From Emcibacteraceae bacterium (GTDB taxonomy: Bacteria > Pseudomonadota > Alphaproteobacteria > Sphingomonadales > Emcibacteraceae): a DNA stretch of 64,000 nucleotides. Position numbers and translations under genes: made by a program. Below, piece by piece: positions 17,728-26,628 of the stretch. Each line of letters begins with the position of its first letter. Position 1 is the first letter of the stretch. Below the pieces are notes generated by a model. It did not search any database, was not told the DNA's origin, and saw nothing but the letters and a program-made list of their open reading frames with translations. The stretch is from contig CAJQRG010000016.1 in NCBI GenBank assembly GCA_905612225.1, positions 62,001 through 126,000 on the forward strand, in the 5' to 3' direction.

Positions 17728-17788
17728 CGCTATGAATTCAAAAAAAAGGCCTCGCCAAATGGCAAAATCATTCTTTTGTTATAGCTAA

Positions 17789-19213
17789 TTATATTGACTT
17801 TATTGCAAACTCAATATTTTCCATTGCTTTGGTCAATGTTGTTCGGTTTGTGGCCAAGTTCATACGCATAAAACCATCACCGCCTTTACCATAATTTTCA
17901 CCCGGATTTATGTCGATTCTAGCGTTATCCAACATCCATTTTTTAAGATAGGATCCGCCGGTATATGTTTTAATACTTGTCACTCCAAAAAAGTCGGTGG
18001 CTGTGACGTTATTAGCATTATTATAAATATTAAGTTCAGACGCCTTTGTTTCGACATCTAACTTTTCAGAAAGTTCTCTGCAGTCAAGCCAAGCAAGATA
18101 AGTACCTTCTTGAACTTGGTACTTAATAATTGGAATACGGTCCGCACAAAATTTTTCAACATATTTTGCATTTTCTGTAAGATACAAGTTTTGTTCATCA
18201 ATATAGTCATCTCCGTGCTTTAGAGCTTCGTTTGATGCAATCATACCCATTATATTAAGGAGTAGGCGTTGATGTCCTCCTTTTAAAACTTTATCAATAT
18301 AAGATCGATTATGAGAAAACATATAGCCTGTTCTGTGTGAGGCTAAATTAAATGACTTACTGGTTGATTTATATGAAATGCTATTTTGAGCATATTCGTC
18401 ACCGAGGGAAGCGTAGGCTACATATTGATTGCCATTTGTGACAAAGTCGCAATGAATTTCATCAGCAATTACAAGACAATCATGGGCGTTGCAAATATCA
18501 CCCATTCTGCGCAGTTCGGCTGCCGTCCAACAATTTCCAGTAGGATTTTGTGGATTACAGAGGATATATAATTTAATACCTGAAGCAATTTGCAATTCAA
18601 AATCATCCCAGTCCACTGCATACCGACCAGTATCATTTCTGATCATTTCACTCTCTGCTTCATGCATATTGGCTTGATGGATAGTACTAAAAAAACTCGA
18701 ATAATTGGGAGTAAGAAGAAGTACACGATCACCATCCTTACCAAAAGCTTTTAGTGTAGAGAGAACTCCGTCCAGAACGCCCACGGAATTTAATATATTT
18801 CCCTTAGGTACATCTGCATCATACCTTCTTTTGTTCCAAGCAACAATATTTGCAGAGTAATCTAGGGGCGGCAATTCATACCCCCAATTTTCTGTTTCGA
18901 GACGTTTTTTTAGTGCTGAAGTCACTTGGGGTAATGTTCGAAAGTCCATATCAGCAATACCCATCCCTACATCAAGCTGGTTATCTGGATTAAACATTTT
19001 GATCATGTCAAATTTAATGCTGTTTGTACCAACACGGTTATAACCAGCATCAAAGTTTACTTTTTCATAAGAAGTTATTTCCTCATCAGTTGCCTGCTTT
19101 GGCTCGGAGCCAGTTTGTTCAGCACACCCTGTTAGGGTTGCAGTTCCGACTAGAGCAGCAACACCAGTTCCTTTAATAAAAAAACGACGATTAATATCTG
19201 TATTGGATTTCAT
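17789..19213 (-). CDS. Tat lipoprotein, PLP-dependent aminotransferase/C-S lyase of the MalY/PatB type
   Basis: Paralogue of the neighbour at 16323-17666, 474 residues. The leader INRRFFIKGTGVAALVGTATLTGC has both a Tat motif and a lipobox, so the enzyme is probably membrane-anchored on the periplasmic side. Conserved blocks are VGMGIADMDFRTLPQV, CNPQNPTGNCW, VIADEIHCDF, the PLP lysine in KSTSKSFNLASHR and DINPGENYGKGGDGFMRMN. Compared with its partner it carries an extra segment of about 25 residues around VETKASELNIYNNANNVTATDF before the C-terminal block. Each gene has its own promoter-like TTGACA. The pair looks like an old tandem duplication with one soluble and one anchored form. Confidence 0.87.
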   Translation of the reverse strand: MKSNTDINRRFFIKGTGVAALVGTATLTGCAEQTGSEPKQATDEEITSYEKVNFDAGYNRVGTNSIKFDMIKMFNPDNQLDVGMGIADMDFRTLPQVTSALKKRLETENWGYELPPLDYSANIVAWNKRRYDADVPKGNILNSVGVLDGVLSTLKAFGKDGDRVLLLTPNYSSFFSTIHQANMHEAESEMIRNDTGRYAVDWDDFELQIASGIKLYILCNPQNPTGNCWTAAELRRMGDICNAHDCLVIADEIHCDFVTNGNQYVAYASLGDEYAQNSISYKSTSKSFNLASHRTGYMFSHNRSYIDKVLKGGHQRLLLNIMGMIASNEALKHGDDYIDEQNLYLTENAKYVEKFCADRIPIIKYQVQEGTYLAWLDCRELSEKLDVETKASELNIYNNANNVTATDFFGVTSIKTYTGGSYLKKWMLDNARIDINPGENYGKGGDGFMRMNLATNRTTLTKAMENIEFAIKSI

Positions 19214-19247
19214 CTTTTATTTCCCTGATTAATTTTGTCCATTTAAT

Positions 19248-19276
19248 TCGTATCATAGTGGTATGAAAAGTGTCAA
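19248..19276 (-). promoter_or_regulatory. candidate promoter of the lipoprotein aminotransferase
   Basis: On the minus strand TTGACA at 19276-19271 is followed after 17 bases by ATACGA, a three-to-four-base match to the -10 consensus. It lies about 60 bases upstream of the ATG. The hexamer is shared with the other two minus-strand Tat genes of the island. Confidence 0.4.
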
Positions 19277-19391
19277 CTTCTCGATTGTTGAAAAAATTTA
19301 TTAATATAATAAAATATTTTTCTATGAAGCATGAGAAGGTGGTTATATATAGGTGTTATAAAAATTTATATGATTTTAGGTCTATTTCAGA

Positions 19392-20558
19392 ATGCATAAC
19401 AGTAAAGTCAATCATAGTTCTGCTGAGAATAACAAGACTACTGCCAGTAGTTTAGGTAAATCAATTCGCGGAAACAAAAAACGGAAAAGAAAAAAGAACC
19501 GAAGTAACGTTTATGGTGTTGTTGATCTAGGTACCAATAACTGTCGGTTGTTGATTGCCATTGCAAAGGGCAACGGTTTTAAGGTTATAGATAGTTTCTC
19601 GCGCATTGTGCGCCTTGGTGAAGGTTTTCAAGAACAAAAAAAGATTTCTGATGAAGCTACGGAACGTACAATATTATCCCTAAAAATTTGTATGGACAAA
19701 ATGAAACGCAAAGGTGTCACCCGGATGTGGAATGTGGCCACACAGGCGTGTCGTGAAGCAGAAAATAGTAATGACTTTGTTAAAATTATTGAAGACAATA
19801 CAAAAATTAAACTAGATATTATTGATCCAAGAGAAGAAGCTCGCCTCGCAGTTCTTAGTTGTAAGGAACTTCTTGATACGAAATATAATAAAGGAATTAT
19901 CTTTGATATTGGGGGTGGCAGCACGGAAGTTATTTGGGTGGAGTTTTGTGAGAAAAAAATTCCTAAAATAATTGATTGGATATCTATACCACTAGGTGTG
20001 GTTAACCTCTCCGAAGAATATGGTACTAAAAAAGCGTTAACTGACAAAAAATATCTAGAAATAAAAAATCGTGTTAAAGAGTATCTAGTTCCTTTTGAGA
20101 AGAAAAATCTTATTAACGTTTCCATAGTTGATAATAACGTTCAACTTATGGGAACCTCTGGTACAGTTACAACCCTAACAAGTATGCTTCTTAAACAAAC
20201 TTTCTACGATCGTTCAAAGGTAGATGGAGCTTGGATGAAATCCAATCATTTAGTTAACTTGTGTAAAGACTTATCAATTATGGATTATGCTGAGCGGCTT
20301 AACCTAAATACACTTTCTAATGATAGGGCTGACCTGGTAGTGTCAGGGTGTGCAATTTTTGAGGCGCTTGCCGATATTTGGCCTATCCAAGATGTGCGGG
20401 TTGCAGATCGAGGCATTAGGGAAGGGATGTTACACCATTTGATAGATAAACAGCGTCGTAAAAATAAAGCAAACCGTCGTAATAAATCTGGAAAACGTAA
20501 AGGCCTGAATAAGAATAAAAATTTAATTATTAATACTCAGCAGATTAACGATGATTAA
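19392..20558 (+). CDS. Ppx/GppA family exopolyphosphatase / pppGpp phosphohydrolase
   Basis: Members hydrolyse polyphosphate or pppGpp. The first 35 residues are a basic tail (KSIRGNKKRKRKKNRSN), followed by the ASKHA phosphate-1 motif VYGVVDLGTNNCRLLIA and the RIVRLGEGF block. FDIGGGSTEVIWVE is the second phosphate motif and MGTSGTVTTLTSML the adenosine-region motif. VADRGIREGMLHHLI is the family C-terminal signature. At 388 residues it is the short single-module form. It also ends in a basic tail (RRKNKANRRNKSGKRKG). The gene overlaps rlmE by eight bases. Ppx or GppA activity cannot be told apart from sequence. Confidence 0.88.
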   Translation: MHNSKVNHSSAENNKTTASSLGKSIRGNKKRKRKKNRSNVYGVVDLGTNNCRLLIAIAKGNGFKVIDSFSRIVRLGEGFQEQKKISDEATERTILSLKICMDKMKRKGVTRMWNVATQACREAENSNDFVKIIEDNTKIKLDIIDPREEARLAVLSCKELLDTKYNKGIIFDIGGGSTEVIWVEFCEKKIPKIIDWISIPLGVVNLSEEYGTKKALTDKKYLEIKNRVKEYLVPFEKKNLINVSIVDNNVQLMGTSGTVTTLTSMLLKQTFYDRSKVDGAWMKSNHLVNLCKDLSIMDYAERLNLNTLSNDRADLVVSGCAIFEALADIWPIQDVRVADRGIREGMLHHLIDKQRRKNKANRRNKSGKRKGLNKNKNLIINTQQINDD

Positions 20559-21264
20559 AAAGCCAAAGCTTAGTAAAACTGGTAAAGAGCGAAAACTTGA
20601 TCCTCGTGGAATTGTTCGAGGTGGAAAAACTCACGTTAAAACAGCTCGCTACAGAAAGTCTTCCTCAACCCGTTGGCTTCAGAGGCAACTTAATGATCCA
20701 TACGTAGCTGCAGCTAAACGTGATGGATACAGAAGTCGGGCTGCATACAAAATTATTGAATTAGATGAGAAATTTAATTTTCTCCATGGGGCTAAGGCCG
20801 TTGTTGATCTTGGAGCAGCTCCTGGTGGCTGGTCCCAAGTTGCCGCCAAGGAATGTGCAGGTAATGTGTCAATTATTGGTATTGATTTACTTGAGGTTGC
20901 CCCCGTGGCCGGTGCAACAATGCTCAAAATGGATTTTTCAACTCCAGAAGCTGAAGAGGCCCTCTTAAAATTAATTGATGGCCCAATTGATTTAGTAATG
21001 TCAGACATGGCTGCATCTACAACCGGTCATCAAAATACAGACTATATTCGTACATTAGGCTTAATGGAACTTGCTTTTGATTTTGCAATAAAAGTTCTTG
21101 GGACGGATGGCACATTTATAGCCAAAGTTTTTGCTGGAGGTACAGATGCAAATATTCTTGCTAACCTTAAAAGCAATTTTACGTCTGTACGCCATTTTAA
21201 ACCCCCAGCAAGCAGATCTGAAAGTAAAGAAACTTATTTAGTAGCTCAGGGTTTTAAGGGCTAG
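20551..21264 (+). CDS. rlmE: 23S rRNA (uridine-2'-O)-methyltransferase RlmE
   Basis: Methylates U2552 in the A-loop of 23S rRNA using SAM. The 237 residues include a basic N-terminal extension (about 35 residues). YRSRAAYKIIELDEKF has the first catalytic Lys, VVDLGAAPGGWSQVA is the SAM motif, IDLVMSDMA has the catalytic Asp, and TFIAKVFAGG and SKETYLVAQGFKG supply the second Lys and the Glu of the K-D-K-E set. It starts inside the 3' end of the Ppx/GppA gene, so the two are coupled. Confidence 0.93.
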   Translation: MIKKPKLSKTGKERKLDPRGIVRGGKTHVKTARYRKSSSTRWLQRQLNDPYVAAAKRDGYRSRAAYKIIELDEKFNFLHGAKAVVDLGAAPGGWSQVAAKECAGNVSIIGIDLLEVAPVAGATMLKMDFSTPEAEEALLKLIDGPIDLVMSDMAASTTGHQNTDYIRTLGLMELAFDFAIKVLGTDGTFIAKVFAGGTDANILANLKSNFTSVRHFKPPASRSESKETYLVAQGFKG

Positions 21265-21378
21265 TTATTACATTTAACGTAATTATTTGTAAATTAGATT
21301 AGACAATAGTAACAAAGTTAATATTTAATAGTAGGACTAGTTAATTCTAATTATACAATTTTTCTCTTTGGAGATTTT

Positions 21379-22938
21379 ATGGAACTAACAATCGATCATT
21401 TATTAGAAAACGGTATTACGGCACATACAGAAGGAAACCTTCAAGAAGCGGAGCGTTTTTATAGAGCTATTTTAAAAATTCACCCCAATAACTCAGATGC
21501 AAATCATAACTTAGGGGTTTTAGCTGTTTATTTAAATCAAACAAATGCTGCCCTACCTTTATTTTTGAAAGCCCTTGAGCATAACTATACTGTAAAACAA
21601 TTTTGGATTAGTTACATAGCTGCACTTATTAAAACAAATCAACTCGAAACTGTTAAAACAGTAATTATTAAGGCAAGGTCTTTTGGTTTTAGATTAAAAA
21701 ATATTCATAAAAAAAATGTTAACCTCACTATCTTATTTGAGGGACATACTAAAGTGAAATTAGTTCCATTGCGGCTTCCTCCCAAGAAAAAAATTGATGG
21801 TATGTTAGCATGTCATCAAAATGGGGAGTATGAAGCAGCAAAAAACTTAGCCTTGTTGATAACTAAAACATTTCCAAATCATCAATTGAGCTGGAAGTTG
21901 CTTGGAGTGATTTACCAACAAAGTGGAAAGCTAAATAAAGCATTAATTGTTAATAAAAAATCTTTGGACCTTAATCCCAAAGACGCTGAAGCTCATAATA
22001 ATTTTGCATCTACATTAACGGATCTGGGTAAAATAACTGAGGCTGAAAATTCTTACAGACAGGCCATAGCTTTAAAAGCAGATTATGTTGAGGCACACTA
22101 CAGTTTAGGTCTGTTATTATTTGAACACAAGCATTATGAAAAAGCGATTGAACACTTTTCGTTCAGTGATCTTGGTAAAAGTAAACTTTACCTACTAAGA
22201 TGTTTTTATTATCTTGATAAAAGATCCCTTTTTTATGATCAATTAGATGACTTTATAAAAGATGGTGTTGTTAATCCCGAGCTTGGCTCCCTTGGTTGCC
22301 GTTCGGCTCTTAGATATGGGGCAGATAAGCTAAATTTATTTTGTAAAGACCCATTAAATTATGTAATGAAGACTGAACTGGGGACTTTATATGACTTTGA
22401 TGAAATTTTTATAAAGACGGCTACCACTATTTTAAATCAAAAAGTAATTCCCAATAGAAGGCAAAGTCTTTTAACGAATGGTTATCAAACTTCAGGCAAT
22501 TTATTTGAGCTAGAACCATTATTAACAAAAGAAATACAAAAAATTATACGTTTGGAAGTTGATAAATACAAAGCTAACTTCGAAAAAAGTAATGAGGGAT
22601 TATTAACTAATTGGCCAACTAACTATAGTCTTTATGGTTGGCTTATTAGTATGAAAAGTGGTGGAGAATTAAAACCCCATATGCATGAAACTGGCTGGAT
22701 TAGCGGAAGTATATATATAAACGTCCCAAAAAAACCCAATATTGACAGTGGAAACCTTGTTGTTTGCATAGAAGAAGATACCTTATCCCCTAACAACATT
22801 TATCAACGAAAAAATATTGGAGTTGTTACAGGTAGTTTATGTCTTTTTCCGGCCTCTTTGCTTCACTATACGATACCATTTGAATCTCAAGAAGAAAGGA
22901 TTGTGTTAGCTTTTGATGTTGTTCATAATAAATTGTAG
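21379..22938 (+). CDS. TPR protein with C-terminal 2OG-Fe(II) oxygenase-like domain
   Basis: The 519 residues fall into two parts. Residues 1-90 and about 140-270 are tetratricopeptide repeats (for example EAERFYRAILKIHPNNSDANHNLGVL, PKDAEAHNNFASTLTDLGK, ADYVEAHYSLGLLL). Residues about 330-519 resemble the 2OG-FeII_Oxy_5 type domain. LKPHMHETGWISGSIYINVP has the H-x-H-type metal site start, and GSLCLFPASLLHYTIPFESQEERIVLAFDV has the distal His and the Arg expected to hold 2-oxoglutarate. Such proteins may hydroxylate a peptide or small molecule; the substrate is unknown. It stands alone, with GGAG close upstream of the ATG. The 209-base gap that follows it holds nothing I recognise. Confidence 0.75.
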   Translation: MELTIDHLLENGITAHTEGNLQEAERFYRAILKIHPNNSDANHNLGVLAVYLNQTNAALPLFLKALEHNYTVKQFWISYIAALIKTNQLETVKTVIIKARSFGFRLKNIHKKNVNLTILFEGHTKVKLVPLRLPPKKKIDGMLACHQNGEYEAAKNLALLITKTFPNHQLSWKLLGVIYQQSGKLNKALIVNKKSLDLNPKDAEAHNNFASTLTDLGKITEAENSYRQAIALKADYVEAHYSLGLLLFEHKHYEKAIEHFSFSDLGKSKLYLLRCFYYLDKRSLFYDQLDDFIKDGVVNPELGSLGCRSALRYGADKLNLFCKDPLNYVMKTELGTLYDFDEIFIKTATTILNQKVIPNRRQSLLTNGYQTSGNLFELEPLLTKEIQKIIRLEVDKYKANFEKSNEGLLTNWPTNYSLYGWLISMKSGGELKPHMHETGWISGSIYINVPKKPNIDSGNLVVCIEEDTLSPNNIYQRKNIGVVTGSLCLFPASLLHYTIPFESQEERIVLAFDVVHNKL

Positions 22939-23147
22939 AGTATTATGTAATAATTTTTTAAAGTGAATTTTAAGCTAATTTGCCCATAATTTAAGTTTTT
23001 ACTCAATATGCGGTAAGGTTAACCTTTGTTAAAATTAATTATGTACCTATAAGAATTATTTTTTTCAAATTTATACATAGCCATTTAATTCTTTTTAATG
23101 TTACAAATATCATCAAACTGCAACTTCACTGTACTGGCTATCCATCG

Positions 23148-24272
23148 ATGGAAATTGAACAAACCTTGCTTCCAAGAAATAATCATAATCTTTCTGGTCA
23201 TGATGCCGCGGAGTTAATATTTTTAAATGCTTTTAATTTGGATAAAGTACACCACGCCTGGATGATTACCGGACCAAAAGGTATAGGAAAAGCTACTCTT
23301 GCTTATAAAATGGCTAGATTTCTTTTAAATAATTTGCCTACTGACACGGTAACTCCAGGATTATTTGGTGATGTTCTAGAAAAAAGGGTAATTACAAGCC
23401 TTGACACAGATCTTGAAACCCAACCTAATTATTTAATATCTGCGGGCAGCAATCCGGATTTAATGGTGGTTGAAAGATCTGAAGATCCCAAAACTGGAAA
23501 GATGCGCAATAACATCCTTATTGAAGATATCCGTAAAGTTAATAGATTTTTTCATAAAACCTCAACTGCAGGTGGGTGGAGGGTTGCAATTGTGGATACT
23601 GCTGATGAAATGAACAGGAATGCTTCAAATGCTATTCTAAAAACACTCGAGGAGCCCCCACAAAACTCAATTTTAATTATACTTGCTAACGCACCTGGAA
23701 AATTATTACCAACAATTAAATCACGCTGTAGAATGTTACCTTTAAAACCACTAAAGTCTGATGCTGTAAAAAGTATACTTCAATCTTTTTTTGCCACTTA
23801 TGAAGATAATGTAATTGATGGTTACGTAGCATTATCCAATGGTAGCCCGGGTTATGCAATTTCATTAATTGAACATGAGGGGCTCAAACTTTATAAAGAA
23901 ATGCTAAGTTTACTCGCTACGATGCCTAATATTAATGTTCCACTTATGCATGAATTTGCAGGATCTATTACGACAAAAAAATCTGGAGACATGTTTTTAC
24001 TATTTTCAGAAATTCTTAGTCATTTTATTAGCCGTATGGTCCGGCACGTTAGTTATAAGGGAACAGTCCATACGCATAATATTAAGGAATCTTTAGAAAG
24101 TGAGTTTGAGTTAATGGAAAAATTAGGAGCCATAATACCACTTGATCAGTGGGCGGAGCTGTGGGAAAAGATATCTTTAAGAATGAAAGAAGCTGATGCA
24201 CTTAATATGGATAGAAAACAAACGGTAATAAACATTTTGATACTTATTAATTCAGCACTGAAAATTAAATAA
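23148..24272 (+). CDS. holB: DNA polymerase III delta' subunit
   Basis: Clamp-loader subunit that helps load the beta clamp. The 374 residues have an AAA+ fold: HHAWMITGPKGIGKATLAYKMAR (degenerate Walker A), ILIEDIRKVNRFFHKT, WRVAIVDTADEMNRNASNAILKTLEEPP, and the SRC motif in TIKSRCRMLPLKPL. The region between Walker A and ILIEDIRK is extended, as in alphaproteobacterial delta'. It starts the holB-metG-tatD-hydrolase group. Thymidylate kinase (tmk), often just upstream, is not here. No convincing Shine-Dalgarno lies before ATG 23148. Confidence 0.9.
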   Translation: MEIEQTLLPRNNHNLSGHDAAELIFLNAFNLDKVHHAWMITGPKGIGKATLAYKMARFLLNNLPTDTVTPGLFGDVLEKRVITSLDTDLETQPNYLISAGSNPDLMVVERSEDPKTGKMRNNILIEDIRKVNRFFHKTSTAGGWRVAIVDTADEMNRNASNAILKTLEEPPQNSILIILANAPGKLLPTIKSRCRMLPLKPLKSDAVKSILQSFFATYEDNVIDGYVALSNGSPGYAISLIEHEGLKLYKEMLSLLATMPNINVPLMHEFAGSITTKKSGDMFLLFSEILSHFISRMVRHVSYKGTVHTHNIKESLESEFELMEKLGAIIPLDQWAELWEKISLRMKEADALNMDRKQTVINILILINSALKIK

Positions 24273-24292
24273 AAAATTGAAAGAACAAGTGA

Positions 24293-25837
24293 ATGTCGGC
24301 TAAGCTATCTTATTATATTACTACTCCTATATATTACGTAAATGATATTCCACATATTGGTCACGCCTATACGACCCTTGCGTGTGATGTTCTCGCACGT
24401 TTCAAACGCCTCGATGGGTTTGAGGTATTGTTTTTAACTGGAACAGATGAACACGGGCAGAAAGTTGAAAAATCAGCTGCTGCAGCCGGAAAAACACCAA
24501 TTGAGTTCTGTGATATAGTTAGTCAACGCTTTCGAGACCTTGCTGAAGTTATGAAATTTTCTAATGATGACTTTATTCGTACAACAGAAGATCGGCATAA
24601 AAAGGCTTGTCAGGTACTGTGGAACAAACTTTTGGATAATGGGCACATTTATCTTGATAAATACGCTGGATGGTATTCCGTACGTGATGAGGCATTCTTT
24701 GGTGAAAATGAGCTTGTTTTGGATAAAGAAAATATAAAAATAGCCCCTACCGGTGCGCCCGTTGAATGGGTTGAAGAAGAGAGTTATTTTTTTAAACTTA
24801 GTGATTTTGAAGATAAACTTCTTTCTTTTTATGAAAAATTACCTGCTACCGTACTTCCTAGCACGAGAAAGAATGAAGTGAAGAGCTTTGTTGAGGGTGG
24901 ACTACGAGATTTATCAATTTCAAGAACCAGTTTTAATTGGGGCGTCCCTGTGCCTGATAATGATAAACATATTATGTATGTTTGGATTGATGCACTAACT
25001 AACTACCTGACAGCCGCTGGTTACCCTGATGTTGATAGTAAAAAATTTAAAACTTTCTGGCCAGCTGATATCCATATGGTAGGTAAGGATATATTGCGCT
25101 TTCACGCTGTTTACTGGCCGGCATTCTTAATGGGGGCTGGCCTAGAGCCTTCTAATCGTATTTTTGCCCATGGGTGGTGGACAAATGATGGTCAAAAAAT
25201 TTCAAAATCACTTGGCAACGTAATAGATCCCTTTGATCTTGTGCATGAGTTTGGGTTAGATCAAGTACGGTATTTTCTAATGAGAGAAGTCTCATTTGGA
25301 AAAGATGGTGATTTTAATCGCCAATCAATGATAAATCGTATTAATAGTGACCTTGCTAATGATTTAGGCAACCTAGCACAACGCTCACTTAGTATGATTG
25401 ATAAAAATTGTGAGGGTGCTATGCCAAGTCCTGATGATTTATCACTCGACGATAAAGCAATACTGGCTATGGTTGATGGCTTGCTTCCCATTGTGCGAGA
25501 CTATATTGACAAGCAGGCCATTAATAAATATCTTGAAGAAATCTGGAAAGTTGTATCCGCTGCAAATGTTTATTTTACGGGTCAAGAACCTTGGTCCCTA
25601 AAGAAGACAGACCCTCCTCGGATGGCTACAGTTCTTTATGTCACTGCAGAAATTATTCGTCAAATTTCTATTTTATCTCAACCAATCATGCCAGATAGCT
25701 CTGCTAAGTTATTAAATATTCTTAATATTCCAAAAAACGAACGTGGTTTTGAATACTTGGGAGGATTGCATAGGATTGCCAGTCAAAATTTCATAGAAAA
25801 ACCCGTAGGCGTTTTTCCAAGGTTTATTGAAACATGA
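24293..25837 (+). CDS. metG: methionyl-tRNA synthetase
   Basis: Charges tRNA-Met. Class I synthetase of 514 residues with PIYYVNDIPHIGHAYTTLACD (HIGH motif), LFLTGTDEHGQKVEKSA, and KISKSLGN (KMSKS loop). The HMVGKDILRFHAVYWPAFLM block is typical. The insert in the connective domain lacks an obvious four-Cys zinc cluster, which fits the shorter bacterial form common in alphaproteobacteria. No C-terminal tRNA-binding extension. Its stop overlaps tatD as ATGA. Confidence 0.96.
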   Translation: MSAKLSYYITTPIYYVNDIPHIGHAYTTLACDVLARFKRLDGFEVLFLTGTDEHGQKVEKSAAAAGKTPIEFCDIVSQRFRDLAEVMKFSNDDFIRTTEDRHKKACQVLWNKLLDNGHIYLDKYAGWYSVRDEAFFGENELVLDKENIKIAPTGAPVEWVEEESYFFKLSDFEDKLLSFYEKLPATVLPSTRKNEVKSFVEGGLRDLSISRTSFNWGVPVPDNDKHIMYVWIDALTNYLTAAGYPDVDSKKFKTFWPADIHMVGKDILRFHAVYWPAFLMGAGLEPSNRIFAHGWWTNDGQKISKSLGNVIDPFDLVHEFGLDQVRYFLMREVSFGKDGDFNRQSMINRINSDLANDLGNLAQRSLSMIDKNCEGAMPSPDDLSLDDKAILAMVDGLLPIVRDYIDKQAINKYLEEIWKVVSAANVYFTGQEPWSLKKTDPPRMATVLYVTAEIIRQISILSQPIMPDSSAKLLNILNIPKNERGFEYLGGLHRIASQNFIEKPVGVFPRFIET

Positions 25838-26628
25838 CTTTTATTGTTGATAGCCATTGTCATTTAAACTACGGCGATTTAGCAAACGATTTAGACGGCG
25901 TACTAAACCGCGCTACTGAAGCTGGCGTTGGAACCATGTTAGCTATTAATGCCAGGCTTTCTGAATTTGATGATGTGCTAAGGATTGCTCAATCTGATGA
26001 TAAAATTTGGTGCACTGTGGGTAGTCACCCACATGACGCTTTAGATGAGTGGGGCATTTCTGCTGATCAATTAATTAAATTAGCAACACATAAAAAGGTA
26101 GTTGGTATTGGTGAAACTGGTTTAGATTATTTTTACGAACATTCGCCGCGTGATAAGCAAAAGGATAATTTCATTGCACACATAGAAGCAAGTCGCGAAA
26201 CTGGTTTACCATTGATCGTGCATGCTCGAGATGCTGACGATGATTGTGCAAAAATAATGGAAGATGAAATGGCAAAGGGTGCATATCCAGCTGTAATACA
26301 TTGCTTTACAGCATCCGAAGAGTTTGCCAAGCGGAGCCTAGACATTGGTTGCTATATATCACTTTCAGGCATCGTTACTTTTAAGTCTGCTAAAGTACTT
26401 CAAGAAACTATAAAAATCATTCCACTTGAAAAGATGTTAATCGAAACCGATGCACCATTTTTATCTCCTGTACCAATGAGAGGTAAACCAAATGAACCCT
26501 CTTACGTAAAGCATACTGCAGAATTTCTTGCTCAGCATTTTGGACTTAGTTACCTAGATTTTGCTAAATTAACGACAGACAATTTTTTTGATCTTTTTAG
26601 TAAAACAGAAAGACCAGAAAAAACATGA
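25834..26628 (+). CDS. tatD: TatD family metal-dependent deoxyribonuclease
   Basis: TatD-type TIM-barrel hydrolase with 3'-5' DNase activity known in the family. Metal motifs are SHCHLNY near the N-terminus, GIGETGLDYFY with the Glu, LPLIVHARDAD, VIHCFTAS and MLIETDAPFLSPVPMRGK with the final Asp. The length, 264 residues, is normal. Coupled by four-base overlaps to metG before it and to the MBL gene after it, a common arrangement. Confidence 0.93.
   Translation: MTFIVDSHCHLNYGDLANDLDGVLNRATEAGVGTMLAINARLSEFDDVLRIAQSDDKIWCTVGSHPHDALDEWGISADQLIKLATHKKVVGIGETGLDYFYEHSPRDKQKDNFIAHIEASRETGLPLIVHARDADDDCAKIMEDEMAKGAYPAVIHCFTASEEFAKRSLDIGCYISLSGIVTFKSAKVLQETIKIIPLEKMLIETDAPFLSPVPMRGKPNEPSYVKHTAEFLAQHFGLSYLDFAKLTTDNFFDLFSKTERPEKT

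Noticed and set aside
17744-17776. Possible terminator after the lipoprotein aminotransferase gene
   Set aside because: A T7 run follows GGCGAGGCC, but no stem longer than three or four pairs can be made.
19628-20125. Minus-strand ORF of 165 codons
   Set aside because: Antisense of the Ppx/GppA gene; no start signal and no recognisable protein.
24273-24292. Possible riboswitch ahead of metG
   Set aside because: Only 20 bases separate holB and metG; no room for a leader structure.
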